From assembly GCA_965227155.1 (NCBI GenBank), contig OZ245731.1:1364001-1428000 (forward strand): DNA of 64,000 bases. The letters run 5' to 3'. The notes beneath the pieces were generated by a model. That model was not told the DNA's origin. It saw only the letters and a list, made by a program, of their open reading frames with translations, and searched no databases. Positions 54,593 to 63,850 of the stretch are shown in pieces. Source of the DNA: UBA6059 sp965227155 (GTDB lineage Bacteria > Bacteroidota > Bacteroidia > Cytophagales > Cyclobacteriaceae). The first letter of the stretch is position 1, and each line of letters opens with the position of its first letter. Made by a program: the position numbers and the translations under genes.

Positions 54593-55960
54593 ATGGATTT
54601 ATCGGCAATTATTTTTCTTGTTTCGGGTGCCATTCTCGGTGCTGTGATTGGTTTTCTCCTCGCTAAATTGGGTAAGCGCAACGATCCCCAGATTGACCAG
54701 CTTCAAAAAGCGAATCAGGAATCGGAAACAGCCCTGACCATCAGCCAGGAAAAATACAACCAATTGAAAAATGATTTCCAAAGCCTCAATGAGGAGCTCA
54801 AAGAAGAGCGCAACAAGCTGTTTCAAATCAGTAACCAGAAGTCTTCTTTGGAGGCAGAGCATAGAAACCTGAAAGAAAAGCTACAGGAGCAAAAAGCGGA
54901 GGTAGAGAAACTTCAGGAAAAGTTTACCATAGAATTCAAGAACCTGGCCAACGAAATACTGGAAGAAAAAAGCAAGAAATTTACTGAACAGAATAAGTCC
55001 AACATCGGCGAGCTACTCAACCCATTGCGGGAGCGCATTGAGAAATTTGAGCATAAAGTAGAAAAGACAAGCAAGGAAAACCTGCAGTGGAACGCATCAC
55101 TCAAAGAACAACTACACCACTTAAAAGAACTCAATCTACAAATCACCAAAGAAGCTGAAAACCTTACCAAAGCCCTGAAAGGTGATAGCAAAGCCCAGGG
55201 CAACTGGGGTGAAATGCAGCTGGAAACGATTCTCGAAAAAGCTGGCCTGCAGAAGGATATCCACTACTACAAGGAAAAGAATTTTAAAGATGAAGAAGGT
55301 CAAAATCAGCGGCTTGACTTTATAATCAAATTACCCGATGACAAAACACTGGTTTTGGATTCCAAAGTATCCTTAACAGCGTACAGCAACTATTTCGGAG
55401 AGGAGGACCCTGTAAAACAGGAGCGCCTGCTGAAGCAGCATCTTGATAGCATCAATACCCACATCAAAACGCTGAGCGCAAGAAACTACCAGAGCCTGTA
55501 TGACATCACCCAGCCCGACTACATTCTGATGTTTGTGGCTAATGAACCTGCGCTGACCATGGCCCTCAAAGAAGACATGCATTTGTACGAGAAGGCACTG
55601 GACAGGAATATCGTATTGGTATCTACCACTACTTTGCTGGCTACCCTTCGTACCATCAGCTACATCTGGAAGCAGGATATGCAGAACAAAAACGCATTGG
55701 AAATAGCCCGGCAGGCAGGAGCACTGTACGACAAGTTCAGCAATTTCGTTGAGGACATCAAAAAGCTGGGTCGCAGCATTGAAACCTCGCAAAATGTGTA
55801 CAAAGAGGCAGCAAAAAAACTTTATGCCGGACAAGATAATATGGTCCGCAAAACTGAGCGGCTAAGAGAACTGGGTGCAAAAGCCAGCAAACAGTTAGAC
55901 AAAAAACTGGTTGATAAATCTTTGATTGAAGGCAGTCAGGGTAGTTTTTTAGAATCCTAA
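54593..55960 (+). CDS. rmuC: RmuC-family DNA recombination protein
   Basis: RmuC limits recombination between inverted repeats in E. coli and has a nuclease-like fold. The 455-residue protein has an N-terminal membrane helix (about 4-24), a coiled coil (about 30-150) and the RmuC domain (GNWGEMQLETILEKAGL, LDFIIKLPDDKTLVLDSKVSL, LMFVANEPA). The frame opens at 54455, but the first 46 residues do not fit; ATG at 54593 starts with the membrane helix. A TATTTTTG box ends three bases before it, so a leaderless mRNA is possible. Confidence 0.9.
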   Translation: MDLSAIIFLVSGAILGAVIGFLLAKLGKRNDPQIDQLQKANQESETALTISQEKYNQLKNDFQSLNEELKEERNKLFQISNQKSSLEAEHRNLKEKLQEQKAEVEKLQEKFTIEFKNLANEILEEKSKKFTEQNKSNIGELLNPLRERIEKFEHKVEKTSKENLQWNASLKEQLHHLKELNLQITKEAENLTKALKGDSKAQGNWGEMQLETILEKAGLQKDIHYYKEKNFKDEEGQNQRLDFIIKLPDDKTLVLDSKVSLTAYSNYFGEEDPVKQERLLKQHLDSINTHIKTLSARNYQSLYDITQPDYILMFVANEPALTMALKEDMHLYEKALDRNIVLVSTTTLLATLRTISYIWKQDMQNKNALEIARQAGALYDKFSNFVEDIKKLGRSIETSQNVYKEAAKKLYAGQDNMVRKTERLRELGAKASKQLDKKLVDKSLIEGSQGSFLES

Positions 55961-55999
55961 GCTTCGATTATTTATTTTCGCACCTCCAAAATGTAAGGT

Positions 56000-56380
56000 A
56001 TGGAATTGACAGCAGACAATAAGCTTAAAAAAATTATAGTAATAGGTGACCGGGTGTTGATCAAGCCCAAAAAGCAGTCAGAGAAAACCGCCAGCGGCCT
56101 TTTTCTGCCACCGGGCGTTAAAGAAAAGGAGAAGGTGCAGACGGGTTACATAGTCAAGGCTGGTCCAGGGTATCCGATTCCTCTACCTGTGGAGAATGAT
56201 GAGCCCTGGAAAGGTGAGGAAGAAAACGTTAAATACGTACCGCTACAGGTCAAAGAAGGTGATCTTGCTGTATTCCTGCAGTCTGCTGCCTACGAAATCC
56301 AATACCAGAATGACAAGTATTTTATTGTACCTCAATCGAGTATCCTTATGATTGAGCGGGAAGATGACCTTTTTGATTAA
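56000..56380 (+). CDS. GroES-like co-chaperone family protein
   Basis: A 126-residue protein with a divergent Cpn10 fold: DRVLIKPKKQSEKTASGLFLP, where GroES has RVLVKR...TAGGIVLP, and QTGYIVKAGPG. It is longer than GroES (~95) and not linked with groEL, so it is probably a paralogue with its own role, known in Bacteroidota as a co-chaperone GroES family protein. Whether it binds GroEL cannot be told. It precedes the secreted protein gene at 56386 by five bases. Confidence 0.8.
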   Translation: MELTADNKLKKIIVIGDRVLIKPKKQSEKTASGLFLPPGVKEKEKVQTGYIVKAGPGYPIPLPVENDEPWKGEEENVKYVPLQVKEGDLAVFLQSAAYEIQYQNDKYFIVPQSSILMIEREDDLFD

Positions 56381-56385
56381 AGAAT

Positions 56386-56841
56386 ATGCTTCAAAGATCC
56401 GGTTTCATATTGATCATAGGTTTTTTGGTTGCCTTTGCCGATGTAAATGCACAAGCACAGTTTTATGCTGATGTGCAAAAGGTGACTGTGGCTGGCAATG
56501 AAAACAACTACCGGTTTAGTGTAACCATCAAAAGCCCGGATGCTGATTGCACGCAATATGCTGACTGGTGGGAAGTATTTAGCGAGGAGGGGAAACTGAT
56601 TTACCGTAGAATCCTGGCCCACAGCCACTCCAACGAACAGCCCTTTACCAGAAATGGTGGCCCAATCAAGATCGCTGAAGATCAAACGGTATACATCCGT
56701 GCTCATATGAACAATACCGGATATGGCGGTCAGGTCATGAAGGGTAATGTAAAAGAGGGGTTTGAGACTGCAACCCTCAAAGCCGGTTTTGCTACCGATT
56801 TAGAAACCGCAGAGCCGCAGCCTTCTGGCTGTGCATACTAG
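56386..56841 (+). CDS. Secreted protein of unknown function
   Basis: A 151-residue protein with a signal peptide (to ADVNAQA) and a beta-rich domain (VTVAGNENNYRFSVTIKSPD, TQYADWWEVFSEEGKL, ILAHSHSNEQPF). Two cysteines (CTQYADWW and the C-terminal SGCAY) may form a disulphide. The same pattern is seen in small conserved exported proteins, with no known function. It is co-directional with the GroES-like gene and converges with hemB. Confidence 0.65.
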   Translation: MLQRSGFILIIGFLVAFADVNAQAQFYADVQKVTVAGNENNYRFSVTIKSPDADCTQYADWWEVFSEEGKLIYRRILAHSHSNEQPFTRNGGPIKIAEDQTVYIRAHMNNTGYGGQVMKGNVKEGFETATLKAGFATDLETAEPQPSGCAY

Positions 56842-56848
56842 GTTTTAT

Positions 56849-57814
56849 CTACTGTTGCAGTTGAGCAAATTCTTTCGCAAAATAGCTCAGAATAATGCTA
56901 GCCCCTGCCCTTTTGATACTCAATAATGACTCGAGCATTGCAGCTTCACCATCGAGCCAGCCTTTTTCAGCGGCGGCTTTGATCATGGCATACTCACCAC
57001 TTACATTGTATGCAGCAATAGGAATTTCGTAATTTTCTTTTAATAGTTTGATCACATCCAGGTAAGCCAAAGCAGGCTTTACCATCATAAAATCTGCACC
57101 TTCATCGAAATCCAAATCCGCCTCAATGATGGCTTCCTTTTGATTAGCAGGATCCATTTGATAGGTCTTTTTATCGCCGGCTTTAGGTGCAGAGTCCAAA
57201 GCATCGCGGAAGGGCCCATAAAAAGCACTGGCATACTTGGCTGTATAGGCCATGATCGATACTTTCTCAAAGCCTGCATCATCCAACTCTTCCCTGATAT
57301 GGCCAATTCTTCCGTCCATCATATCGGAAGGCCCGATGATATCTGCGCCGGCCTCTGCCTGTGCAACCGCCATATCGCCCAAAATTTCCAGGGTCTCATC
57401 ATTCAGGATTTCACCATCTTCCACCAACCCATCATGCCCATCACTACTGTAAGGGTCCATTGCCACATCGGTCATGATACAGGCCTCCGGCATGGCCTCC
57501 TTTATTTCGCGAATGGCTGTGAGGTAGAGGCCTTCTGGGTTTACACTTTCTGTGGCAGTTCTGTCTTTGCGGGCATCCGGCAGGGCAGGAAACAATGCAA
57601 ATGTTTGGATGCCAAGCTTCATGCAGGCCTCAATCTCCTGCTTCACCAGGTCCAGTGAATACCGATAGATACCAGGCATGGAGGCCACAGGGATTTTTTG
57701 TTGAGATCCTTCGACGATGAATAAAGGAAAGATGAAGTCCTTAACGGATAATCGAGTTTCCTCCACCATACTTCTGATGACTGCATGCTTACGGTTTCTT
57801 CTGGGTCTTCTCAT
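56849..57814 (-). CDS. hemB: Delta-aminolevulinic acid dehydratase (porphobilinogen synthase)
   Basis: HemB joins two aminolevulinates to porphobilinogen in heme synthesis. The 321-residue protein has both Schiff-base lysines (MAYTAKYAS and FMMVKPAL). The metal site reads DVAMDPYSSDGHDG, the aspartate-rich magnesium type and not the three-cysteine zinc type. The longer frame starts with TTG at 57835, inside a perfect -7 box, so ATG at 57814 is chosen. hemW is in the same window but 53 kb away. Confidence 0.95.
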   Translation of the reverse strand: MRRPRRNRKHAVIRSMVEETRLSVKDFIFPLFIVEGSQQKIPVASMPGIYRYSLDLVKQEIEACMKLGIQTFALFPALPDARKDRTATESVNPEGLYLTAIREIKEAMPEACIMTDVAMDPYSSDGHDGLVEDGEILNDETLEILGDMAVAQAEAGADIIGPSDMMDGRIGHIREELDDAGFEKVSIMAYTAKYASAFYGPFRDALDSAPKAGDKKTYQMDPANQKEAIIEADLDFDEGADFMMVKPALAYLDVIKLLKENYEIPIAAYNVSGEYAMIKAAAEKGWLDGEAAMLESLLSIKRAGASIILSYFAKEFAQLQQ

Positions 57815-57832
57815 GGGAAAAATATTTTGACG

Positions 57833-57840
57833 CAAAGATA
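57833..57840 (-). promoter_or_regulatory. Promoter -7 box of hemB
   Basis: On the minus strand TATCTTTG is an exact match to TAnnTTTG. It covers the TTG that would begin the longer reading frame and places the transcript start about 12-14 bases before ATG 57814. The -33 element is unclear. Confidence 0.45.
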
Positions 57841-57973
57841 ATCATGCCTGATCAAGCCCCATCTTTTTAATCCCTGCTTGTGTGTAACCACCAAACAGAA
57901 GAAGAAAAAATAATGGATCGTGAGGACAAAATCTATGACAGTAGAAATGAATACCCAAGCCCTCTCTTTCAAC

Positions 57974-58669
57974 CTAATAATGTCCAAGATTTAGGGCTTG
58001 TTTGTAATATTTTCTGATTTCAATAGGTGTCACTCCCCTTTTAAACATCCTGAAAGCCTTTAAATTGACCCACTGTACCTTGAGGTAGCTGTTGTGGTCA
58101 TACTTTCGTGCTGATACGATTACTGATTTGGGAATAATGTGAAACCTGGTGTGCTCCTTAATTCTACGAATCAGATCAAAATCTTCCATGACCTCAAAAT
58201 ATTCATCAAAGCCACCCAATTGCTCAAATAAGTTACGGGTGATGAATAATGTCTGATCACCACCCCGGCACCACATCATGGGGAACCTTGTAAAAAACGC
58301 ATTGATTTTTAGTAAAGTATGGCTAGAATCAAAGACGTATCGGTAGCAACCGGCCTCACAGGTTTGAAGGGCCTGCTCAATATCTTCCACAAAAGATGAA
58401 ACAAGCTGCACATCAGCATGCACGAAATAGAATATTTCACCCATGGCATGCTTTGCTCCAAGGTTCATCTGGTGAGGTCTTGAGGCTTTTTCGGCGGTTA
58501 TCAGCTTCACAGGATATTGTCGGGCAATGGCAACTGTGTTGTCCTTGCTTCCGCCATCTACTATGATCACTTCGATTTGAGACCGATAAATCGGCTGACA
58601 AAGAAAATCAAGCAACCGGCTAATAGTATTCTCTTCAAAATAGGTGGGAATAATTACACTGATCCGCAT
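57974..58669 (-). CDS. Family 2 glycosyltransferase (TIGR04283-like)
   Basis: A 231-residue GT-A glycosyltransferase: MRISVIIPTYFEENTISRLL, the nucleotide-binding IIVDGGSKDNT, and DxD-like YFVHADVQL, with the acceptor-side GGFDEYFEVMEDFDL. It fits the TIGR04283 family, which includes enzymes linked to arsenosugar synthesis, but no arsenic genes are adjacent, so that role is not supported here. It follows the response regulator by 16 bases and is probably co-transcribed. Confidence 0.83.
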   Translation of the reverse strand: MRISVIIPTYFEENTISRLLDFLCQPIYRSQIEVIIVDGGSKDNTVAIARQYPVKLITAEKASRPHQMNLGAKHAMGEIFYFVHADVQLVSSFVEDIEQALQTCEAGCYRYVFDSSHTLLKINAFFTRFPMMWCRGGDQTLFITRNLFEQLGGFDEYFEVMEDFDLIRRIKEHTRFHIIPKSVIVSARKYDHNSYLKVQWVNLKAFRMFKRGVTPIEIRKYYKQALNLGHY

Positions 58670-58685
58670 AATCGCAAGGGCAGTG

Positions 58686-59306
58686 TCAAATGAGGTTATT
58701 GGCGTAAGCGAACTTTATCAATCCAACCAGTGAGTTGGTTTTGGTTTTCCTGAAGATGTTTTTACGATGCGTTTCCACCGTTCTTTCGCTGATGAAAAGC
58801 TCCTCGGCAATATCCTTGTTGGTGTACTCCTTGGCAATCAATTTCAAAATCTCTCGTTCACGCTCAGTCAGTAATTTTTGCTCATCATTACCGTGCAGGC
58901 TTTGGATCAGCATTTTATTGATGTCATTGCTGAGGAAAGTCTTCCCATTTTTCACATCATAAAGTGCCTGGATCAGTTCAGATTCAGAATCTTTCTTTAG
59001 CACATAGCCATTGATCCCCTCTTTCAGGATTTCCTTTACCAAGTGGCTTTCGTCATGCATACTTAGGACTAAAATCTTTAAATCGGGATATAGCCTGCGG
59101 GCTTTCCTTACCAATGTAAGCCCATCATCATCAGGCAGATTATAGTCAGTAATCAATACATCCGGTTGTTTGGTTCGCAGAAACTGAAGCGTATCTGCCA
59201 CATTAGATGCCGTACCCACCACCTCAAAATCATCATTCTCCTCCAGAATCGACACCAGGCCATTGAGCAGGATCACATGATCGTCAACCAAAAATACTTT
59301 TTGCAT
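58686..59306 (-). CDS. NarL/LuxR-type response regulator
   Basis: A 206-residue regulator: receiver domain starting MQKVFLVDDHVILLNGL (acidic pair, phospho-aspartate in DVLITDYNLPD, lysine in YVLKKDSE) and a LuxR-type helix-turn-helix (LTEREREILKLIAKEYTNKDIAEELFI). The longer frame from 59390 adds 28 residues without family match, so ATG at 59306 is chosen. It pairs with the TPR sensor kinase directly upstream. Confidence 0.92.
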   Translation of the reverse strand: MQKVFLVDDHVILLNGLVSILEENDDFEVVGTASNVADTLQFLRTKQPDVLITDYNLPDDDGLTLVRKARRLYPDLKILVLSMHDESHLVKEILKEGINGYVLKKDSESELIQALYDVKNGKTFLSNDINKMLIQSLHGNDEQKLLTEREREILKLIAKEYTNKDIAEELFISERTVETHRKNIFRKTKTNSLVGLIKFAYANNLI

Positions 59307-59489
59307 CAATTTTCTTTTACGCAGGCCTAAATTTCTAAAAATACCTGCAATAATCATTGAAAAGTCTGGATTAATAGCTTTTATATACATCAGTACCCGG
59401 TTGAAAATAGGAAAATGCCCTATTTCAATGAACCTGATGAAATTAGATTGAATTGCCTGCCCATACCATCCCTCAAAGCTAGGAAATCA

Positions 59490-61472
59490 TTATCCGTATT
59501 GGAGGGTAGGTGCTTTTTCAGCTATAGGTTGAAGGGATGCCGGTGCGTTGAAAATAAAGGTTGTGCCCCGCATATCCGGTCTGGAGTCGAAACTCAGCTC
59601 CCCTTTGATAAAATTTGCCCGGGCATTAAGGTTCTTCCAGCCATTGCCTTTTCCTTCTTTAAGTACCTCCGGATCAAATCCCATCCCGTCATCCTCTACA
59701 GTAAGTGTTAATTCATCCTCATCTTTGGTGAGCTGTATTGTAATATGCGTGGCCTGTGCATATTTCAATATGTTGTTGACTACCTCCTGGGTAATTCTGT
59801 AAATAGATATCTCCTGGATATCCTCAAGGCGTTCTTCCACATCAAAAACGAGTACTTCCACAACAGGACCATCGGCCAGGTTTATACGGTCAGCAAATTC
59901 CCTGAGGGCAGAAGGTAGTCCATTTCTTACCAATGTCTGAGGCATGAGGTTGAAGCAGATGTTTTTCAGCTCCTGGTACATTTCGTCAATCAGTGATACG
60001 GAGGCATCATACACCTGGTGCACATCCGCTTCCGGCTTTTTGAGGCTTTGGATTTTCAATTTCAATACAGAGATCAGCTGCCCAAATCCATCGTGAATGT
60101 CCTGCGCAAAGCGGTTGCGTTCTTTTTCCTGCGACGAAATCACAGCCGTCATCTGATCTTCTTTGGCCCGAGCCATCTCCTCTTCGAGCATTTTGGCTTG
60201 TTTCCATTTGAGCTTATTTCTATACATCACAAACAGGCCAACTAGTGCCAGCAATGAAACGGCAGACGCTATTAATAATAGTCGATCCCGCTCAATGGTC
60301 AGATCCTTCTGGAACAGTTCTGCCTTTTGAATTTTTATCTGTTGCTCTTTTTCACGCGTTTTATAGCGTGTTTCCAAATCAAATATGGCTTTGGTTTTCT
60401 CTTTTTGGAAGATGCTATCCTGGCCGGTAAGGTATTGCTGCAAATGATCAAAAGCATATGAATATTCACCGAGAGCAGCATAAGCATTGGCACTAATACG
60501 TGAAGCTTTTACCGCTATATCGGGCGAGCTGATCTGTAAAGCAAAATATTGTGCACTATCTGCTGCTTCGATAGCAGGTCTGAATCGTTGCTGCTTGAAT
60601 AGATTATCGGCCAGATTGATAAATATGCTTGCGGCCTCAAAATAATTCTGATAATCCAGGTGCATTTCAATAGAAGTGCGGTAACCTGCCTCTGCCTCTT
60701 TCAATTGCCCCAGGCTATCTCTTGCCAGCGCAATATTATGGATCACATAAGGTTCATACCTGGCATAACCCAGTGCACGGTAGCCATCCAATGCTTCCAG
60801 ATTATAGCTTATGGCCTTTTCATAATCTTTGAGCAAAATGTATAGCCCGCCAATATTGCCCCTGGTGACCGCAAGGCCAAAATCGGATCCTAATTGCTCA
60901 TAAATCGCAAGCGCTTTTTCATAATATTCAAGCACACGCTCATATTCCTTTTGTTTTTTTAGGACAATGCCAATGTTACCTAAGACCATAGCCACCTGAA
61001 AAGGATCTTCACCCAGTCTTTCATAAATATCCAGCGCTTTAAAATAATATTCTAAAGACTGCTCATACCTGCTTTGCAAATCATTTACTATGCCCAGATT
61101 ATTGTAGCTATTGGCCATACCTACAGAATCTTTGAGCTGTGTTTTTAAATCCAGAGCCTTGTAATGATAAAATTTGGATGAGTCAAACTGGTTCTTTGCC
61201 TCATATGCATTGGCCATACTATTGTAAGCAATCGAAAGAATACTATCGCTTTCCAGGTTACTGCCTATTTCCAGTACTGCTTTAGAAAAGTACAATGAAG
61301 AGTCAGCATCAATACTTTTGTATTCATATGCCAGCTGGTTATAGATTTCTGCTTTGTTGTATTTTGAAGCCGATGGCAATGTCAGCTTTAGACTATCGAT
61401 AAAAGGTGATTGGGCAGATAGGAAATTTACTGAAAACAGTATACTCGTGATGGTGAGCGCCAGGTATTTCAT
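59490..61472 (-). CDS. TPR-containing sensor histidine kinase
   Basis: A 660-residue kinase: signal peptide (MKYLALTITSILFSVNFLSAQ), about seven TPR units in the periplasmic part (NSYNNLGIVNDLQSRYEQSLEYY and similar), one transmembrane helix (LLLIASAVSLLALVGLFVMY), then a HisKA_3 domain with phospho-accepting histidine in RFAQDIHDGFGQL and a HATPase domain (VVNNILKYAQAT, VEDDGMGFD). TPRs suggest sensing through a protein partner. It precedes its LuxR-type regulator by 183 bases. ATG at 61472 fits the signal peptide better than 61493. Confidence 0.9.
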   Translation of the reverse strand: MKYLALTITSILFSVNFLSAQSPFIDSLKLTLPSASKYNKAEIYNQLAYEYKSIDADSSLYFSKAVLEIGSNLESDSILSIAYNSMANAYEAKNQFDSSKFYHYKALDLKTQLKDSVGMANSYNNLGIVNDLQSRYEQSLEYYFKALDIYERLGEDPFQVAMVLGNIGIVLKKQKEYERVLEYYEKALAIYEQLGSDFGLAVTRGNIGGLYILLKDYEKAISYNLEALDGYRALGYARYEPYVIHNIALARDSLGQLKEAEAGYRTSIEMHLDYQNYFEAASIFINLADNLFKQQRFRPAIEAADSAQYFALQISSPDIAVKASRISANAYAALGEYSYAFDHLQQYLTGQDSIFQKEKTKAIFDLETRYKTREKEQQIKIQKAELFQKDLTIERDRLLLIASAVSLLALVGLFVMYRNKLKWKQAKMLEEEMARAKEDQMTAVISSQEKERNRFAQDIHDGFGQLISVLKLKIQSLKKPEADVHQVYDASVSLIDEMYQELKNICFNLMPQTLVRNGLPSALREFADRINLADGPVVEVLVFDVEERLEDIQEISIYRITQEVVNNILKYAQATHITIQLTKDEDELTLTVEDDGMGFDPEVLKEGKGNGWKNLNARANFIKGELSFDSRPDMRGTTFIFNAPASLQPIAEKAPTLQYG

Positions 61473-61623
61473 AGCAGATGTTGATGATTTCAATCTGCTT
61501 ACAAATTAGGCAATCACCTGATCTTTTGCTGAATTTTATCCTATTCTGTTTGTTAATGGTACCAGACTAGAACTTATCGCATCCATTTACTGGCTTTCCA
61601 ATTTAACTTCTTGATATTATTTA

Positions 61624-61797
61624 TCAATTACCATTAGATGAAGCTAACGTAGCTCCTTCCTTTGCTTTAAAAGTGACTCTACCATTTGATGCATTAAGTT
61701 GTTCTTGTTCGAGCTTACTAAGCTCTGGCTCAATGGTTTCTTCTTCACATGCAAATGCAATTGCACAAAGGAAAAATATTATTAATACTTTTTTCAT
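61624..61797 (-). CDS. Small lipoprotein (57 residues)
   Basis: ATG at 61797 opens a 57-residue frame with a lipoprotein signal peptide (MKKVLIIFFLCAIAFAC, lipidated C17) followed by EEE, an acidic run like surface-export signals. The mature part is only ~40 residues, rich in charged and small residues, and has no known motif. It lies 64 bases downstream of the DUF4870 gene on the same strand and 150 bases before the sensor kinase. Confidence 0.6.
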   Translation of the reverse strand: MKKVLIIFFLCAIAFACEEETIEPELSKLEQEQLNASNGRVTFKAKEGATLASSNGN

Positions 61798-61861
61798 AGT
61801 CGGACTTTTTCCTTCTTAATGTAGAAAAGAATTAATTTATAATCAAAGTGATCAGCATCTA

Positions 61862-62194
61862 TTACTGAATAAACCTAATGGTGGCAGGATATCGGTAAAA
61901 CTCCCCTTTGTCGGCCTTTACGGTAGCCAATATCACACAAACCAGGTTGGTAACTACCAAAAAGATAAGCACAGGAATGCCGATGATGATGAAAGAAAGC
62001 AGGATCGCTGGGATCATGTAGATCGCCATGCTTATTTGAAAATTCAGTGATTCTTTGGCATGTTCGGCTACCTCTTGTGATTCTTCCCTTTTGGAGAGAT
62101 AAATCACCAGCGGCACAATAAAATTGCCGAAGGCAATACTATAGCCCACAAGCGTACCAATGTGGGCTATCAATATCCATTGCCGATCATTCAT
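61862..62194 (-). CDS. DUF4870 membrane protein
   Basis: A 110-residue protein with three transmembrane helices, matching DUF4870 (Tic20-like): NFIVPLVIYLSKREESQEVAEHAKESLNFQISM is the conserved first loop, given here only for its pattern of charged residues between helices. It overlaps the end of rocD by four bases (ATGA), so it is co-translated. Function unknown. Confidence 0.8.
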   Translation of the reverse strand: MNDRQWILIAHIGTLVGYSIAFGNFIVPLVIYLSKREESQEVAEHAKESLNFQISMAIYMIPAILLSFIIIGIPVLIFLVVTNLVCVILATVKADKGEFYRYPATIRFIQ

Positions 62195-63480
62195 GCAAGT
62201 TCTGCTTTAGCTTCAAATGCTAAAATAGTATTTTCAATGATATCACAGCATTCATTAAGCTGATCCTCTGTCATTACCAAAGGTGGTGCAAAGCGGATAA
62301 TGTTGCCATGTGTAGGCTTGGCAAGCAGACCATTTTCTTTAAGGGCAACACAAATATCCCATGCCGTAGAGCTATCAGGATGATCATTGATCACAATGGC
62401 ATTAAGCAGGCCTTTGCCTCTAACCAGGGTAACCAAATCTGTGCGCTCAATGAATTTATTCATGCGCTCGCGGAAAAGCTTACCTAGATTTCTGGCATTT
62501 TGAGTAAGCTTTTCGTCATCAATCACTTTCAGGGCTTCCAATGCTACGGCACAGGCCAGCGGGTTACCACCAAAAGTAGAACCGTGTGTACCAGGCGTGA
62601 TTACATTCATAATATGATTGTCAGCCAGTACAGCAGAGACCGGATAAACCCCGCCGGACAAAGCTTTGCCCAATATTAAAATATCAGGTTTGGTGTAGGT
62701 GTTCTGCCTTTCGCAATGGCCTGCGCAATTGCAATTGCCACATACGGCCAGGAAGCTACCTGTTCTACCTATGCCTGTTTGTATTTCATCTGCTATAAAT
62801 AATGCATTGTGCTGCTTGCACAGTGCGCCTATATTTTTGATAAAGTCTTCGTTAGGTACATTCACACCTGCCTCACCCTGGATTGGCTCTACCAATACGC
62901 CTACAACATTGGGTCTTTGCAGGGCAATGCTCAACTCATCTATATCATTGTATGGAATTTTTACAAACCCATGCGTAAAAGGGCCAAAGTTCTTTCTGGC
63001 TGTAGGGTCACTGCTAAATGAAATGATAGTAGTGGTTCTGCCATGAAAATTTTGATCAAAAACGATGATCTCACCCTGATTTTCCGGTATACCCTTCTTT
63101 TCGTACCCCCATTTTCTTGCAATTTTAAGGGCTGTTTCTACACCTTCAGCACCGGTGTTCATCGGCAATACCTTGTCGAAACCAAAGTACTCTGTGATGT
63201 ATTGTTCGTAAGCACCCAACTCACTATTATAAAAAGCCCTTGAAGTAAGCGTCAAAGTATCCGCCTGCTCTTTGAGTGCACCTACAATTCTCGGATGGCA
63301 ATGCCCCTGGTTAACGGCCGAGTAAGCAGATAAGAAGTCAAAATATTTTTTTCCCTCCATATCCCATACGTAGACACCTTCGCCCTTAGCAAGCACAACC
63401 GGGAGCGGATGGTAGTTATGGGCACCATACCTGTTTTCCAATTGCATTGCCTGCTCGCTAGTTTTTACATTATCCATCAT
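62191..63480 (-). CDS. rocD: Ornithine--oxo-acid transaminase
   Basis: A pyridoxal-phosphate class III aminotransferase that converts ornithine and 2-oxoglutarate to glutamate semialdehyde and glutamate, linking arginine and proline metabolism. The 429-residue protein has the PLP lysine in LILGKALSGG, the cofactor motif FIADEIQTGIGRTG and MNTGAEGVETALK. A cysteine-rich insertion (CGNCNCAGHCERQNTYTKP) is typical of the Bacteroidota form. The next gene (DUF4870) is translationally coupled. Confidence 0.92.
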   Translation of the reverse strand: MMDNVKTSEQAMQLENRYGAHNYHPLPVVLAKGEGVYVWDMEGKKYFDFLSAYSAVNQGHCHPRIVGALKEQADTLTLTSRAFYNSELGAYEQYITEYFGFDKVLPMNTGAEGVETALKIARKWGYEKKGIPENQGEIIVFDQNFHGRTTTIISFSSDPTARKNFGPFTHGFVKIPYNDIDELSIALQRPNVVGVLVEPIQGEAGVNVPNEDFIKNIGALCKQHNALFIADEIQTGIGRTGSFLAVCGNCNCAGHCERQNTYTKPDILILGKALSGGVYPVSAVLADNHIMNVITPGTHGSTFGGNPLACAVALEALKVIDDEKLTQNARNLGKLFRERMNKFIERTDLVTLVRGKGLLNAIVINDHPDSSTAWDICVALKENGLLAKPTHGNIIRFAPPLVMTEDQLNECCDIIENTILAFEAKAELA

Positions 63481-63510
63481 AATTGAGAATATTTTAAAAT
63501 TTTAAAGCGC

Positions 63511-63518
63511 CAAAGCTA
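63511..63518 (-). promoter_or_regulatory. Promoter -7 box of rocD
   Basis: TAGCTTTG on the minus strand matches TAnnTTTG exactly and lies 30 bases before the start; the -33 element is at a poor distance (23 bases). Confidence 0.35.
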
Positions 63519-63605
63519 CTGAATGCCCTAGAATTTACCACCAATTACAGTATTGATTTGAAACCTTTTGAGTCCTTAACAGTTGCTTTGGAAATCGAGT
63601 TCTTC

Positions 63606-63770
63606 ATGAGACCTCAAAAGAAAGTGCGTAATCCCTACCTGAACGAAGAAGACTATTATTTCAATGATCAAGGACTAATGGTTTTCACAGAAAAATACCA
63701 CCTCAAGCGAGGCTATTGCTGTAAATCCGGGTGTAAGCATTGCCCGTATGGGTTTCGGAAGAAAATATAA
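63606..63770 (+). CDS. DUF5522-family small cysteine-rich protein
   Basis: A 54-residue protein with four cysteines in GYCCKSGCKHCPYG, a likely metal site, and the family pattern YYFNDQGLMVFTEKYHLKRGYCC, quoted here for its first half only: a Y-F-N-D run followed by VFTEKYHL. The frame can be opened at a TTG (63558), but ATG at 63606 is more plausible. DUF5522 has no known function. It is divergent from rocD and 80 bases before rpmB. Confidence 0.75.
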   Translation: MRPQKKVRNPYLNEEDYYFNDQGLMVFTEKYHLKRGYCCKSGCKHCPYGFRKKI

Positions 63771-63790
63771 TACTATAAATACAGCGGACT

Positions 63791-63821
63791 TTTGTTATTA
63801 TCATCTGTTTTGCGATATTTG
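63791..63821 (+). promoter_or_regulatory. Promoter of rpmB
   Basis: TTTG (63791-63794), exactly 19 bases, then GATATTTG (63814-63821), one mismatch to TAnnTTTG. Transcription would start near 63828, giving a leader of about 23 bases before ATG 63851. Confidence 0.5.
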
Positions 63822-63850
63822 CAGTCCGTTTTGAAAAAAGCATAAAAATC

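Noticed and set aside
57140..57658. Plus-strand frame of 172 codons
   Set aside because: It is antisense to hemB, whose motifs are intact.
57974..58669. Arsenosugar biosynthesis glycosyltransferase
   Set aside because: Family resemblance only; no arsenic genes lie nearby, so only a general glycosyltransferase call is made.
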